Shown here in pieces: positions 1-5,984 of a stretch of DNA of 6,023 bases; the stretch's first letter is position 1, and every line of letters begins with the position of its first letter. A program made the position numbers and the translations under genes. Source of the stretch: Spirochaetales bacterium (GTDB lineage Bacteria; Spirochaetota; Spirochaetia; DSM-2461); contig PDRU01000056.1 in the NCBI GenBank assembly GCA_002748225.1, forward strand, positions 1-6,023, given 5' to 3'. Under the pieces are notes generated by a model, which saw only the letters and a list, made by a program, of their open reading frames with translations, made no database searches and was not told where the DNA came from.

Positions 1-572
1 TCTGCTGACGGAGCAGAAGACGGCTCTCCCTTCACATCAGAGTCTTCTCCTGTGAAAATGAAAGCCATTCCGGCACAGTGCGATGTTTGTTTTCGGCCAA
101 AAAGGTTTTGAGCAGATTTTGGCTTTTCGAGGATGTTTGAGGGCTGATGACTGCTGATGGCCTGACGCGATACGAGGGACTTGTCACGTTACGTCCATTA
201 ACCGTAATATGCCCGTGAATGACGATTTGGCGGGCTTGTGAACGGCTGGAGGCCATGCCGAGGCGATACACGACATTGTCGAGTCGCCGTTCGAGCAGCA
301 CGAGCAGATTCTCTCCGGCCGCGCCTTTCATCTTTTTAGCTTTCATGAAAGTATGTTTAAATTGAGTTTCGCTCATGCCATAGGCGAAACTCAATTGTTG
401 TTTTTCCCGCAGGTGATTTCCATACTCAGTTTCTTTTGAGCGTTTCGCGCCGTGATCTCCGGGTGGGTGGGGTCGGGCGCCTTTCCAACACACGATCGTA
501 TTTCGAATTTCCAAAAATATTGACCTCGAAGCGGCGGACAATCTTCCCTTTTGCAATCGTATTTCGCGCCAT
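1..572 (-). pseudogene. rpsD: Frameshifted 30S ribosomal protein S4 gene (cysteine-free type), 3' end outside the window
   Basis: The - strand encodes ribosomal protein S4, the 16S rRNA-binding protein that starts assembly of the 30S subunit body. The start is ATG at 572-570, with GAGAGGAA at 592-585 as ribosome binding site. The N terminus (MARNTIAKGKIVRR, then NIFGN and KYDRVLERRP) is the S4 variant without the zinc-binding cysteines. After about 34 codons the frame is lost in a C/A-rich tract (+ strand 461-472) and would stop at 428-426. The conserved body (PPGDHGAKR, LREKQ, FAYGMSE, GENLLVLLERRLDNVVYRLG, then the RNA-binding S4 domain with SSRSQARQIV and HGHITVNGR) continues in another frame. 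That frame stops at 34-32, too early for S4. Shifting back to the original frame near 38-40 gives DVKGEPSSAPSA, which resembles an S4 C-terminal segment and runs off the edge. So there are probably two compensating indels. Alternatives are sequencing error or an expressed internal fragment. The S4 identity is secure; pseudogene status is less so. Confidence 0.85.
461..477 (+). other. G-quadruplex-type motif at the rpsD frameshift
   Basis: GGGTGGGTGGGGTCGGG has four runs of at least three G separated by loops of one to two bases, which fits the canonical G-quadruplex consensus. It lies on the strand opposite the rpsD coding strand. It covers the exact place where the S4 reading frame is lost, by one extra base in the G4 run or a 4-base duplication of the GGGT unit. 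Such tracts are prone to polymerase slippage and to sequencing error. The motif is seen directly; folding is inferred. Confidence 0.55.
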
Positions 573-757
573 ATCGTTCTTGTGTTCCTCTCAGCAGTAC
601 TCTGCTTTATGACGTTTATGATGTCGGAAATTCGTAATGAACTCATCAGAGCTCTCGATCGATTTTTCACTCCCCTCTGCTGTTCGATGGCTTTATCTGA
701 GAAATAAATCGCTCCCCTAATACCGGCGTTGCGAGGAAGAGACGCGGCCGCCTCGTG

Positions 758-766
758 TGGTATTAT
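758..766 (+). promoter_or_regulatory. Candidate extended -10 promoter for the Fe-S operon
   Basis: TGGTATTAT combines a TG extension with TATTAT, which matches the TATAAT -10 consensus at five of six positions. It would start transcription near 773, leaving a leader of about 34 nt before the ATG at 807. No good -35 hexamer is present at the usual spacing, as expected of extended -10 promoters. I found no convincing IscR- or Rrf2-type operator by eye in 573-806. Confidence 0.4.
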
Positions 767-793
767 TCGCAAAACGAGTAGCAAAGAAAACAT

Positions 794-798
794 GGAGG
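794..798 (+). promoter_or_regulatory. Ribosome binding site fixing the sufC-like start
   Basis: GGAGG lies 8 nt before the ATG at 807. The in-frame upstream ATG at 792 overlaps this element, and the one at 729 lies ahead of the promoter candidate and adds residues that do not resemble SufC. Both are therefore rejected as starts. Confidence 0.8.
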
Positions 799-806
799 AT
801 ATAACC

Positions 807-1583
807 ATGATAAATATACAATGTTTGCATGTTCGCGTACGTGGAAAGGAAATTCTGCATGGAGTGAATCTCCAGATTCCAAGAGGTGAAGTGCATGCGC
901 TGTTCGGGCCGAACGGCTCAGGAAAAAGTGTGCTGATTATGACGCTTCTGGGTTTTCCTGAGTACGAGGTCACGCAGGGGCGCATTTTGATCGATAACCG
1001 CGATTTGAGTGGCTTGACTATCGACGAAAGGGTGAGGAAGTTGAGACTTGGGTTATCCGAACAACGTCCGCCCACGATTAAGGGCGTCACATTTCGGGAT
1101 TTATTAGACTTGCTGGTTCCAGAAGATCGCGCCGACAGATCCTATGTCGAGAGGATGCTGCACGAGTTCCGGATCGAACGATTTCTTGACAGGGAAATTA
1201 ATGACGGCTTGTCGGGCGGGGAAATAAAACAAGCTGAATTGTTTCTGGTCCTCGCGTCGCAGCCAAAGTTCCTGGTGCTGGATGAACCTGATTCCGGGGT
1301 TGATCCCGAGCATTTAAAAAAAATTGCTCGTATGATCAACGAAACCTTACGTGATAAATCTATCGAACGCGGTTTTCATGAGGCCCATGTTCACAGGAAC
1401 TCCGGATTGATTGCCACACATTCCGCCGCGATCCTCGACTTTATCCATACGGATAAAGCCCATGTGATGATGGATGGCAAAATTAAGTGCAGCGGCAATT
1501 CGGGAATCATGATGGATCAAATCAGAACACGGGGCTATGAGCATTGCATCACATGCCAGAATGCGAAAGGAGGGACACAATGA
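807..1583 (+). CDS. sufC: SufC-family Fe-S cluster assembly ATPase (SmsC-like)
   Basis: This 258-residue cytoplasmic ABC-type ATPase would power assembly of Fe-S clusters on the scaffold encoded next to it; it is not a transporter. All nucleotide-binding motifs are present: Walker A GPNGSGKS at 34-41, a Q-loop candidate at Gln86, signature LSGGE at 135-139, Walker B FLVLDEP with catalytic Glu160, D-loop SGVD at 163-166 and switch His205 in LIATHS. Length fits the family (about 250-260). Two features differ from E. coli-type SufC. There is a short insertion before the H-loop (about 183-199, rich in His and Arg), and the C terminus ends GYEHCITC, with a CxxC pair at 247/250. From memory, this tail is typical of archaeal homologues and of the minimal SMS system. 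The gene overlaps the scaffold gene by 4 nt (ATGA), so the two are probably translationally coupled. SufC family is very likely; SmsC subtype is an inference. Confidence 0.93.
   Translation: MINIQCLHVRVRGKEILHGVNLQIPRGEVHALFGPNGSGKSVLIMTLLGFPEYEVTQGRILIDNRDLSGLTIDERVRKLRLGLSEQRPPTIKGVTFRDLLDLLVPEDRADRSYVERMLHEFRIERFLDREINDGLSGGEIKQAELFLVLASQPKFLVLDEPDSGVDPEHLKKIARMINETLRDKSIERGFHEAHVHRNSGLIATHSAAILDFIHTDKAHVMMDGKIKCSGNSGIMMDQIRTRGYEHCITCQNAKGGTQ
1569..1573 (+). promoter_or_regulatory. Ribosome binding site for the SufB/D-family gene, inside the sufC end
   Basis: GGAGG, within the longer AAAGGAGGG at 1566-1574, lies 6 nt before the ATG at 1580. It decides that start over the in-frame ATG at 1544, which has no comparable site and lies deeper in the upstream gene. 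The start ATG overlaps the upstream TGA as ATGA. Confidence 0.85.
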
Positions 1584-2818
1584 GAGTCGATCCGCAACGT
1601 TTATTGGATGATATTCGGGAAGAACTGGACACAGAGGCTGTCGACGACATCGATTTCAAGAAATTCGATTTTTCCTCATTAACGAGGGACAGCGCGGAAA
1701 CCGTGACATCCTTTGAGGCCGTGGATGAGACGGCGGTTGAAAGCTTGTCGGCGGTCGGCGTAAATTGGCAGGACAACTCGCAAAGCGGTAAGTTTCTGTT
1801 GTACGGGCACGCGGGCTTCACGCAGGTACCCAAAATCGACGGCGTTGAAATCTTGCCGATTGGCGAGGCTCTGCAACGATATCCCGAGATCAGGGAACAG
1901 TATTTTTTTCAGGCGGTGAAGGCCGATCAGGATGCGTTGACGCGGGCGGTTGCCGAAACCGTGCCACGGGGGGTCTTTATTCGCGTCAAACAGGGCGTCA
2001 TCGTCAACGAGCCCCTTCAGGCGGGATTTTTTATGGATCGGGAAATGGGGTCGATGAGTCCGCACAACCTTGTCGTGCTGGAAGAAGGGGCCCGGCTTCA
2101 TCTGCTCACAGGTTGCACCGCCGCCTGCGAGCTGCAAGGAGGACTGCATGTTGCCATCAGCGAGCATTTTGTCGGGAAAGATGCGCAGCTCATCAATACC
2201 ATGATTCACCACTGGGGACCGGAATTCATTGTTCGTCCGCGCGGCGCGACCATTGTCGAAGAGGGCGGCAGCTACGTGAGCAACTACTATTCCGTCCAAC
2301 CCGCCAGAGCGCTTGAGACAAATCCTCTGATTCATTTGAAAGGCGATCGTTCGACAGCCAAGAATATGAACGTGCTGGTGTGCATGCCGGGCACTTATAG
2401 CAACATTGGCGGCACAGTCCTGATGACGGGCGAGAATTCCGGCGCTGAAATCGTGGCCCGAACCATCAATCATGGCGGAACGATCGTACAGACCGGACTT
2501 CTGATCGGAGCGGCCAAAGATGCCCGCGCCCATGTCGATTGCTCGGGACTGATGCTCAGTGAGTCGGGCACCATCGAAGCGATTCCCGGACTTCGGTCGA
2601 TGCATCCCGAAGCCAGGATGTCGCATGAGGCCGCGATCGGCAGAATCGATATGGGCGAAGTGTATTACCTCCAATCGAAGGGATTGACTGAAATGCAGGC
2701 GATTGCCCTCATTGTGCGTGGTTTTTTGGATATTGGGGTCGAACTGGAAAATCTTGCCCCCGAGATCAAACGTGCAATTCAAAACATTGCGGAATTGTCC
2801 GGACATGGAGAGGCATAG
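1580..2818 (+). CDS. SufB/SufD-family Fe-S scaffold protein (SmsB-like)
   Basis: This 412-residue cytoplasmic protein is a SufB/SufD-family scaffold, expected to bind the SufC-like ATPase and hold the nascent Fe-S cluster. The N-terminal third (1-110) is acidic and weakly conserved. The beta-helix core follows, with PHNLVVLEEGARLHLLTGC (161-179), GGLHVAISEHFV (187-198), HHWGPEFIVRPRG (210-222) and GENSGAEIVART (284-295). Near the C terminus, Cys321 in AHVDCSGL and Glu350 in MSHEAAIGRI match the positions of E. coli SufB Cys405 and Glu434, which are important for cluster assembly, so it is functionally SufB-like rather than SufD-like. The C-terminal helical part has GLTEMQAIALIVRGFL. Overall it resembles archaeal homologues of about 400 residues rather than the longer E. 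coli SufB. With the upstream ATPase it forms a two-gene unit as in the SMS system. No symbol is given because SufB, SufD and SmsB naming is mixed for this clade. Confidence 0.9.
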   Translation: MRVDPQRLLDDIREELDTEAVDDIDFKKFDFSSLTRDSAETVTSFEAVDETAVESLSAVGVNWQDNSQSGKFLLYGHAGFTQVPKIDGVEILPIGEALQRYPEIREQYFFQAVKADQDALTRAVAETVPRGVFIRVKQGVIVNEPLQAGFFMDREMGSMSPHNLVVLEEGARLHLLTGCTAACELQGGLHVAISEHFVGKDAQLINTMIHHWGPEFIVRPRGATIVEEGGSYVSNYYSVQPARALETNPLIHLKGDRSTAKNMNVLVCMPGTYSNIGGTVLMTGENSGAEIVARTINHGGTIVQTGLLIGAAKDARAHVDCSGLMLSESGTIEAIPGLRSMHPEARMSHEAAIGRIDMGEVYYLQSKGLTEMQAIALIVRGFLDIGVELENLAPEIKRAIQNIAELSGHGEA

Positions 2819-2886
2819 AACATCTGACTCTGTCATGCCTCTATACCGTGCACCTGTGTCAGCACACGATTGTCTTGTAAAAATTT

Positions 2887-2930
2887 CTTGACAAAAACGT
2901 CAAGCGTCCTTAAAAGATCGCTTGACGTTT
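2887..2930. repeat. 12-bp perfect inverted repeat with an extra half-site
   Basis: AAACGTCAAGCG (2895-2906) and CGCTTGACGTTT (2919-2930) are exact reverse complements around a 12-nt loop. CTTGAC at 2887-2892 is also complementary to GTCAAG at 2899-2904, so the shared arm can pair left or right. It lies 76-112 nt past the stop of the Fe-S operon. It could be a transcript-end hairpin, but no T-run follows on the + strand. TTGACA at 2888-2893 also resembles a -35 box, with only a poor TAAAAG as -10 at 2911. An operator or a mobile-element end are other options. Confidence 0.6.
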
Positions 2931-2954
2931 ATACAATACATAGTAGCACATGCT

Positions 2955-2998
2955 CCGCGAACCCCTGGATGCGAAGACGGTGACGCGGGTATTTTTTT
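2955..2998 (+). terminator. Possible intrinsic terminator of the Fe-S operon
   Basis: CCGCG (2955-2959) can pair with CGCGG (2984-2988), and seven T follow at 2992-2998. The stem is short and the loop long (24 nt), so this is a weak candidate. It is the only GC-rich stem followed by a T-run downstream of the operon. Confidence 0.3.
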
Positions 2999-3028
2999 AG
3001 CTTTTATTTTAGTCTGAGCTAAAAAAAT
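2991..3028. repeat. AT-rich 12-bp perfect inverted repeat with T7/A7 arms
   Basis: ATTTTTTTAGCT (2991-3002) and AGCTAAAAAAAT (3017-3028) are exact reverse complements around a 14-nt loop. TTTTAG inside the loop (3007-3012) can compete for CTAAAA (3019-3024). A hairpin with an A-tract and a T-tract on opposite arms is symmetric, so it could help end transcription in either direction or act as a bent protein-binding site. Function is unknown. Confidence 0.55.
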
Positions 3029-3253
3029 TACTTGAGACAATCTGTGCATCTATCATGCATATCGTCTATATTACGTGTTCGGAGTTGGATGAACATGACG
3101 AAGAATGGTACATACGACATAACTCGATATTTACAAAACTGGTTATTCTTCTCTTGAGTCATATAAAGAAGAGGTGCGTGCACAAATTTTTTAATCACAA
3201 ATTTAGTTGGGTTAAAAAATAGCAATAGATGAAATAAAGTCGTCTGGACTACA

Positions 3254-3259
3254 TATAAG
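3254..3259 (+). promoter_or_regulatory. Candidate -10 element for the exporter gene
   Basis: TATAAG matches the -10 consensus at five of six positions and would give a leader of roughly 75 nt. No clear -35 hexamer lies 16-18 nt upstream, so support is weak. TTGAGA at 3277-3282 is another possible -35, but its partner hexamer (TAACTG at 3300) is poor. Confidence 0.25.
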
Positions 3260-3296
3260 CTGTTTCAGGTGTGTCGTTGAGACATTTCATAACAAT

Positions 3297-3318
3297 TGCT
3301 AACTGTCAATTGTCAACT
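3297..3318. repeat. Short degenerate heptanucleotide tandem repeat
   Basis: Two adjacent 7-base units, TGTCAAT (3304-3310) and TGTCAAC (3311-3317), follow a related TAACTG (3300-3305). CAATTG occurs at 3293-3298 and again at 3307-3312. Arrays of this AACTGTC-type heptamer are known in several bacterial genomes, where they give spurious LTVNCQL-like translations, as here in the +2-type frame. The array lies just ahead of the ribosome binding site at 3331-3336. Confidence 0.45.
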
Positions 3319-3341
3319 ATTCATTTCGATAGGAGGCTACC

Positions 3342-5759
3342 ATGAAAATACATCAAATCAACACCTTTTTCGGGAAAATGTGCACATTTCAAATTCAGTA
3401 CCGCTGGTGGTTCATTATTGGCGCCCTTATTCTCACGGCTGTTGGGATCAGCGGGGTGCAGCGAGTCTCGATGAGAAATTCACGCGACGACTGGTTTGAT
3501 GATAGCGAAGCAATTGAAATTGCGACCGATAAATTTGAAGAACAGTTTGGCAACAACGACATCATCGGCGTACTGGTCGAAGCCGACGATGTATTCCACC
3601 CGGAGGTGCTCGCTGCCATTAAGGCACTGGGAGATGAACTGCTGGAGAAGGTGCCCTATGCCGATGAAGTGTCGTCACTCATGGAACTTGAGATCTCGAT
3701 CGGCACCGAGGAAGGCATAGAGGTGATTAATCCCTTTGACGAAGGGATTCCTGAAGATCCGGAAGAGTTGCAAAGGATTCGTGAACTCATCCTTTCGCGG
3801 CGGAATGTTGTCAACAAAATGGTCTCCGATGATGGGACCGAGACCTGGTTCTCACTGTCCTTATTAGAATTTCCCGAAGAAGAAGAATGGTCAAAAGAAA
3901 CCTCGACCGATCCACTGTTTCAAGTGGGGGAAGCCGCTATTCCTATCGTGACTGATCCGAAATGGGAAAGTGACCTCTATACTTTCAAAGCCTCCGGAAT
4001 GCCTTATAGTGAAACTGAAGAGCGGGACTTTTTCGGAAAAGAAATGAAGATCAGAGTCGGCTCAGGTTTTGCAGTGATGATTCTGCTCCTGATCGTGTTT
4101 CTCCGATCGGTCCGGGGGGTCTTTGTGCCGATCTTTACCACCATTATGGGGATCGTGGTCGTGTTTGGGGGCATGGGCTGGTTGGGCATCGGGATCGATG
4201 CCAACTTGATGTCGCTGCCGATTCTGCTGGGCATGGGCCTGTCCGTCGGCTATTCGATCCATCTGGTCAACGCCTTCAAACGCTTTTTTAGAAGCAGTGG
4301 CAAGCGTAAGAAGTCCATGATTGCGGCAGTGGAAGAAACCGGCTGGCCGCTGTTCTTCACCGCTGTTACCACCATCGGCTCGGTGATGTCCTTTGCGACG
4401 GCCGGCATTATCTCCATCAAATGGCTGGGGTTTACGTGCGCAGCGGTAGTGTTGACCGACTATCTGTTTGTGATCGTGCTGATTCCGGTGCTGATGAGTT
4501 TCGGGAAAGACCGGCCGGCACTGGCTGAGAAAGCCCCGCGACCTTCTATTTTTGATGCTGCGATAGAGGGGATCGGACACGTTGTTTTACGCCGTAAAGT
4601 CATGATTCTCGTGATCTCCTCCGTCTGTCTCCTCGCCATTCTCCCAGGGATCTTCCGGGTATCGGTGAACGTCGATATCTTTAAATTCATGGGGCTGAAA
4701 GTTCCATATTTGCAGCGCTTACATCATATTGTCAATTCGCAGCTTGGGTCGTACCTGACCTACAATATCAGCATTGATTATGGTGAAAAGGACGCCATCA
4801 AAGATCCCGCCGTGATGAAAGCCTTCGATGAGTTGATCGACACAGTCGGCGCATTTGAACTGACAAAAAAGCACAAAAACATCCCGGCGGTATTTTCGAT
4901 CCTGGACATTCTGAAGGACATGAACCAAACCTTCCACAGCGGCGACGCTTCTTACTACCGGGTGCCGGACGATCGGGACCTGATTGCCCAATTGCTGTTT
5001 CTGTACGAGATTTCCGGCGGCACCAAGACCTTCAGTTGGATCGACGAAGAGTATTCCATGCTGCGTGCGCAAATTCAGCTGCAATCCTTTGTGACGGACG
5101 AACTTGTCCACGAATTGAACGCGATCAAGGCGTTCGGGCAAGAACACTTTCCCGGCGCGCAGGTCAGTATTGTGGGAAGCGCCGTGCAATTTGCCGAACT
5201 CAACAATAAAATCGTGATTGGCGAACTCAAATCGATTTCCGTGGCACTGGTGGTGATCAGCATCTTATTGATCGTCGTATTCGGCAGCGTGAAAATCGGC
5301 CTGTTCGGCATGATTCCGAATGTGGCTCCACTCATTATCATTGGGGGCTACATGGGGTATCTGCAATCGCCGCTCGATATGATCACCATGACGATTGTGC
5401 CGATGATGCTGGGCATCGCGGTTGATGATACCATTCATTTCATCAATCACATCACATATAAGTTCGAACGATGCGGGAATTATACACGGTCAGTGCTCGA
5501 ATCATTCCGCAGCGTTGGCAAAACATTGGCCATGACCACCATCATCTTGTCGGCGACCTTTGGTACGTTTATGTTCTCGCCGGTGAACAATATGGCGCGC
5601 TTCGGCTTGCTGGCCTCTATAGGGCTGATTGTCGCGCTGCTGGCCGATTATCTGATGACACCGGCCTTAATTCTGCTCACCAAACCCTTCGGACAAGAAA
5701 TCACTGCTCAGGACAGTCGCTCACAAATACGCGGGAATGATGGCGTTTACGACTCTTAA
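3342..5759 (+). CDS. RND/MMPL-superfamily membrane exporter, 12 TM helices
   Basis: This 805-residue inner-membrane protein belongs to the RND superfamily exporters of the MMPL type, which use the ion gradient to move lipids or other hydrophobic molecules. AGGAGG at 3331-3336, 5 nt before the ATG, fixes the start. The layout is two repeats of one helix, a large extracytoplasmic loop, then five helices. The helices are TM1 about 22-40, loop 41-238, TM2-TM6 between about 239 and 386, TM7 about 419-437, loop 438-629, and TM8-TM12 between about 630 and 778. The first loop is very acidic (EEEE near 179-182). TM10 carries GIAVDDTIHF (691-700) with the acidic pair Asp695-Asp696, whereas the equivalent TM4 segment GLSVGYSIHL (299-308) has no acid. 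The two halves are thus asymmetric at the ion-relay site. No membrane-fusion or outer-membrane partner gene is visible, so it probably works alone or with distant partners. The substrate is unknown. Family assignment is firm. Confidence 0.92.
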   Translation: MKIHQINTFFGKMCTFQIQYRWWFIIGALILTAVGISGVQRVSMRNSRDDWFDDSEAIEIATDKFEEQFGNNDIIGVLVEADDVFHPEVLAAIKALGDELLEKVPYADEVSSLMELEISIGTEEGIEVINPFDEGIPEDPEELQRIRELILSRRNVVNKMVSDDGTETWFSLSLLEFPEEEEWSKETSTDPLFQVGEAAIPIVTDPKWESDLYTFKASGMPYSETEERDFFGKEMKIRVGSGFAVMILLLIVFLRSVRGVFVPIFTTIMGIVVVFGGMGWLGIGIDANLMSLPILLGMGLSVGYSIHLVNAFKRFFRSSGKRKKSMIAAVEETGWPLFFTAVTTIGSVMSFATAGIISIKWLGFTCAAVVLTDYLFVIVLIPVLMSFGKDRPALAEKAPRPSIFDAAIEGIGHVVLRRKVMILVISSVCLLAILPGIFRVSVNVDIFKFMGLKVPYLQRLHHIVNSQLGSYLTYNISIDYGEKDAIKDPAVMKAFDELIDTVGAFELTKKHKNIPAVFSILDILKDMNQTFHSGDASYYRVPDDRDLIAQLLFLYEISGGTKTFSWIDEEYSMLRAQIQLQSFVTDELVHELNAIKAFGQEHFPGAQVSIVGSAVQFAELNNKIVIGELKSISVALVVISILLIVVFGSVKIGLFGMIPNVAPLIIIGGYMGYLQSPLDMITMTIVPMMLGIAVDDTIHFINHITYKFERCGNYTRSVLESFRSVGKTLAMTTIILSATFGTFMFSPVNNMARFGLLASIGLIVALLADYLMTPALILLTKPFGQEITAQDSRSQIRGNDGVYDS

Positions 5760-5802
5760 CGACGGAATGGTTTCCCGGTACTTCTGTGTGGCCTTTCCTC
5801 TC

Positions 5803-5881
5803 CAGCGGGTCTTCGGCCTGGGGCAGACGACTTCGAACTGGCCCGCTGACGGACCTGGATGAGAAACAATCCGTCAGCGGG
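5803..5881. repeat. Three complementary arms forming two alternative hairpins after the exporter gene
   Basis: CCCGCTGACGGA (5842-5853) and TCCGTCAGCGGG (5870-5881) form a perfect 12-bp GC-rich stem with a 16-nt loop. CAGCGGG also occurs at 5803-5809 and can pair with CCCGCTG at 5842-5848, competing for the middle arm. The element starts 44 nt after the exporter stop. It has no T-run on either strand, so it is not a canonical intrinsic terminator. It may protect the 3' end of the transcript or take part in termination. Confidence 0.6.
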
Positions 5882-5945
5882 GGTGATGAAGGGCTTCGAT
5901 ACCAGATAAGTCAGGACCTTCGGTTTAATGGATTCTTTTAGGGCG

Positions 5946-5984
5946 AAAAACACTCCTGAAAACTTGTTGGACAAAGCAGGAGTG
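5946..5984 (-). terminator. Intrinsic terminator reading leftward
   Basis: Read on the - strand, CACTCCTG (5984-5977) pairs with CAGGAGTG (5958-5951) and is followed directly by five T (5950-5946). The 18-nt loop can fold further through TTGT/ACAA. This polarity implies a gene to the right transcribed toward the exporter gene. A - strand TAA at 6004-6002, 17 nt before the stem, could be its stop codon, but only a few codons are visible. Confidence 0.5.

Larger units (their letters stand above)
2819..3341. other. 523-nt AT-rich intergenic region without a convincing gene
   Basis: The stretch is visibly more AT-rich than the flanking genes, especially from about 2990. Short open frames exist on both strands, such as a TTG-initiated 65-codon frame on the - strand at 3225-3028, but none has a good ribosome binding site or recognisable product. 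The interval holds two perfect 12-bp inverted repeats, a poly-T tract and a short repeat cluster, listed separately. It probably contains the end of the Fe-S operon transcript and the promoter of the exporter gene. Confidence 0.7.

Noticed and set aside
729..806. Upstream in-frame start adding 26 residues to the SufC-like protein
   Set aside because: The GGAGG at 794-798 and family alignment support the ATG at 807, and the promoter candidate at 758-766 lies inside the extension.
573..1090. N-terminal extension of the S4 open frame on the - strand up to 1090
   Set aside because: This part is antisense to sufC and resembles nothing in S4. The true S4 start is the ATG at 572 in another frame.
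1679..2836. 385-codon open frame on the - strand antisense to the scaffold gene
   Set aside because: It lies opposite a firmly identified SufB/D-family gene. Its translation is rich in His, Arg and Gln with no family resemblance, typical of an antisense shadow.
3028..3225. 65-codon open frame on the - strand in the intergenic gap
   Set aside because: It starts with TTG, has no Shine-Dalgarno and no recognisable product, and lies in AT-rich DNA containing part of an inverted repeat.
2819..3341. Possible CRISPR array, tRNA or insertion sequence in the gap
   Set aside because: There are no regularly spaced repeats, no tRNA cloverleaf and no transposase fragment, only isolated inverted repeats.
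3296..3499. 67-codon + strand frame overlapping the exporter start
   Set aside because: Its LTVNCQL start comes from the heptamer repeat, and the rest is an out-of-frame reading of the exporter gene.
4062..4580. 172-codon open frame on the - strand inside the exporter gene
   Set aside because: Composition is dominated by His, Asp, Lys and Arg, as expected from the complement of membrane-helix codons. There is no ribosome binding site or motif.
5756..5974. 72-codon open frame on the - strand after the exporter
   Set aside because: It starts with TTG without a ribosome binding site, begins inside a terminator loop and runs through a perfect hairpin. The translation looks non-coding.
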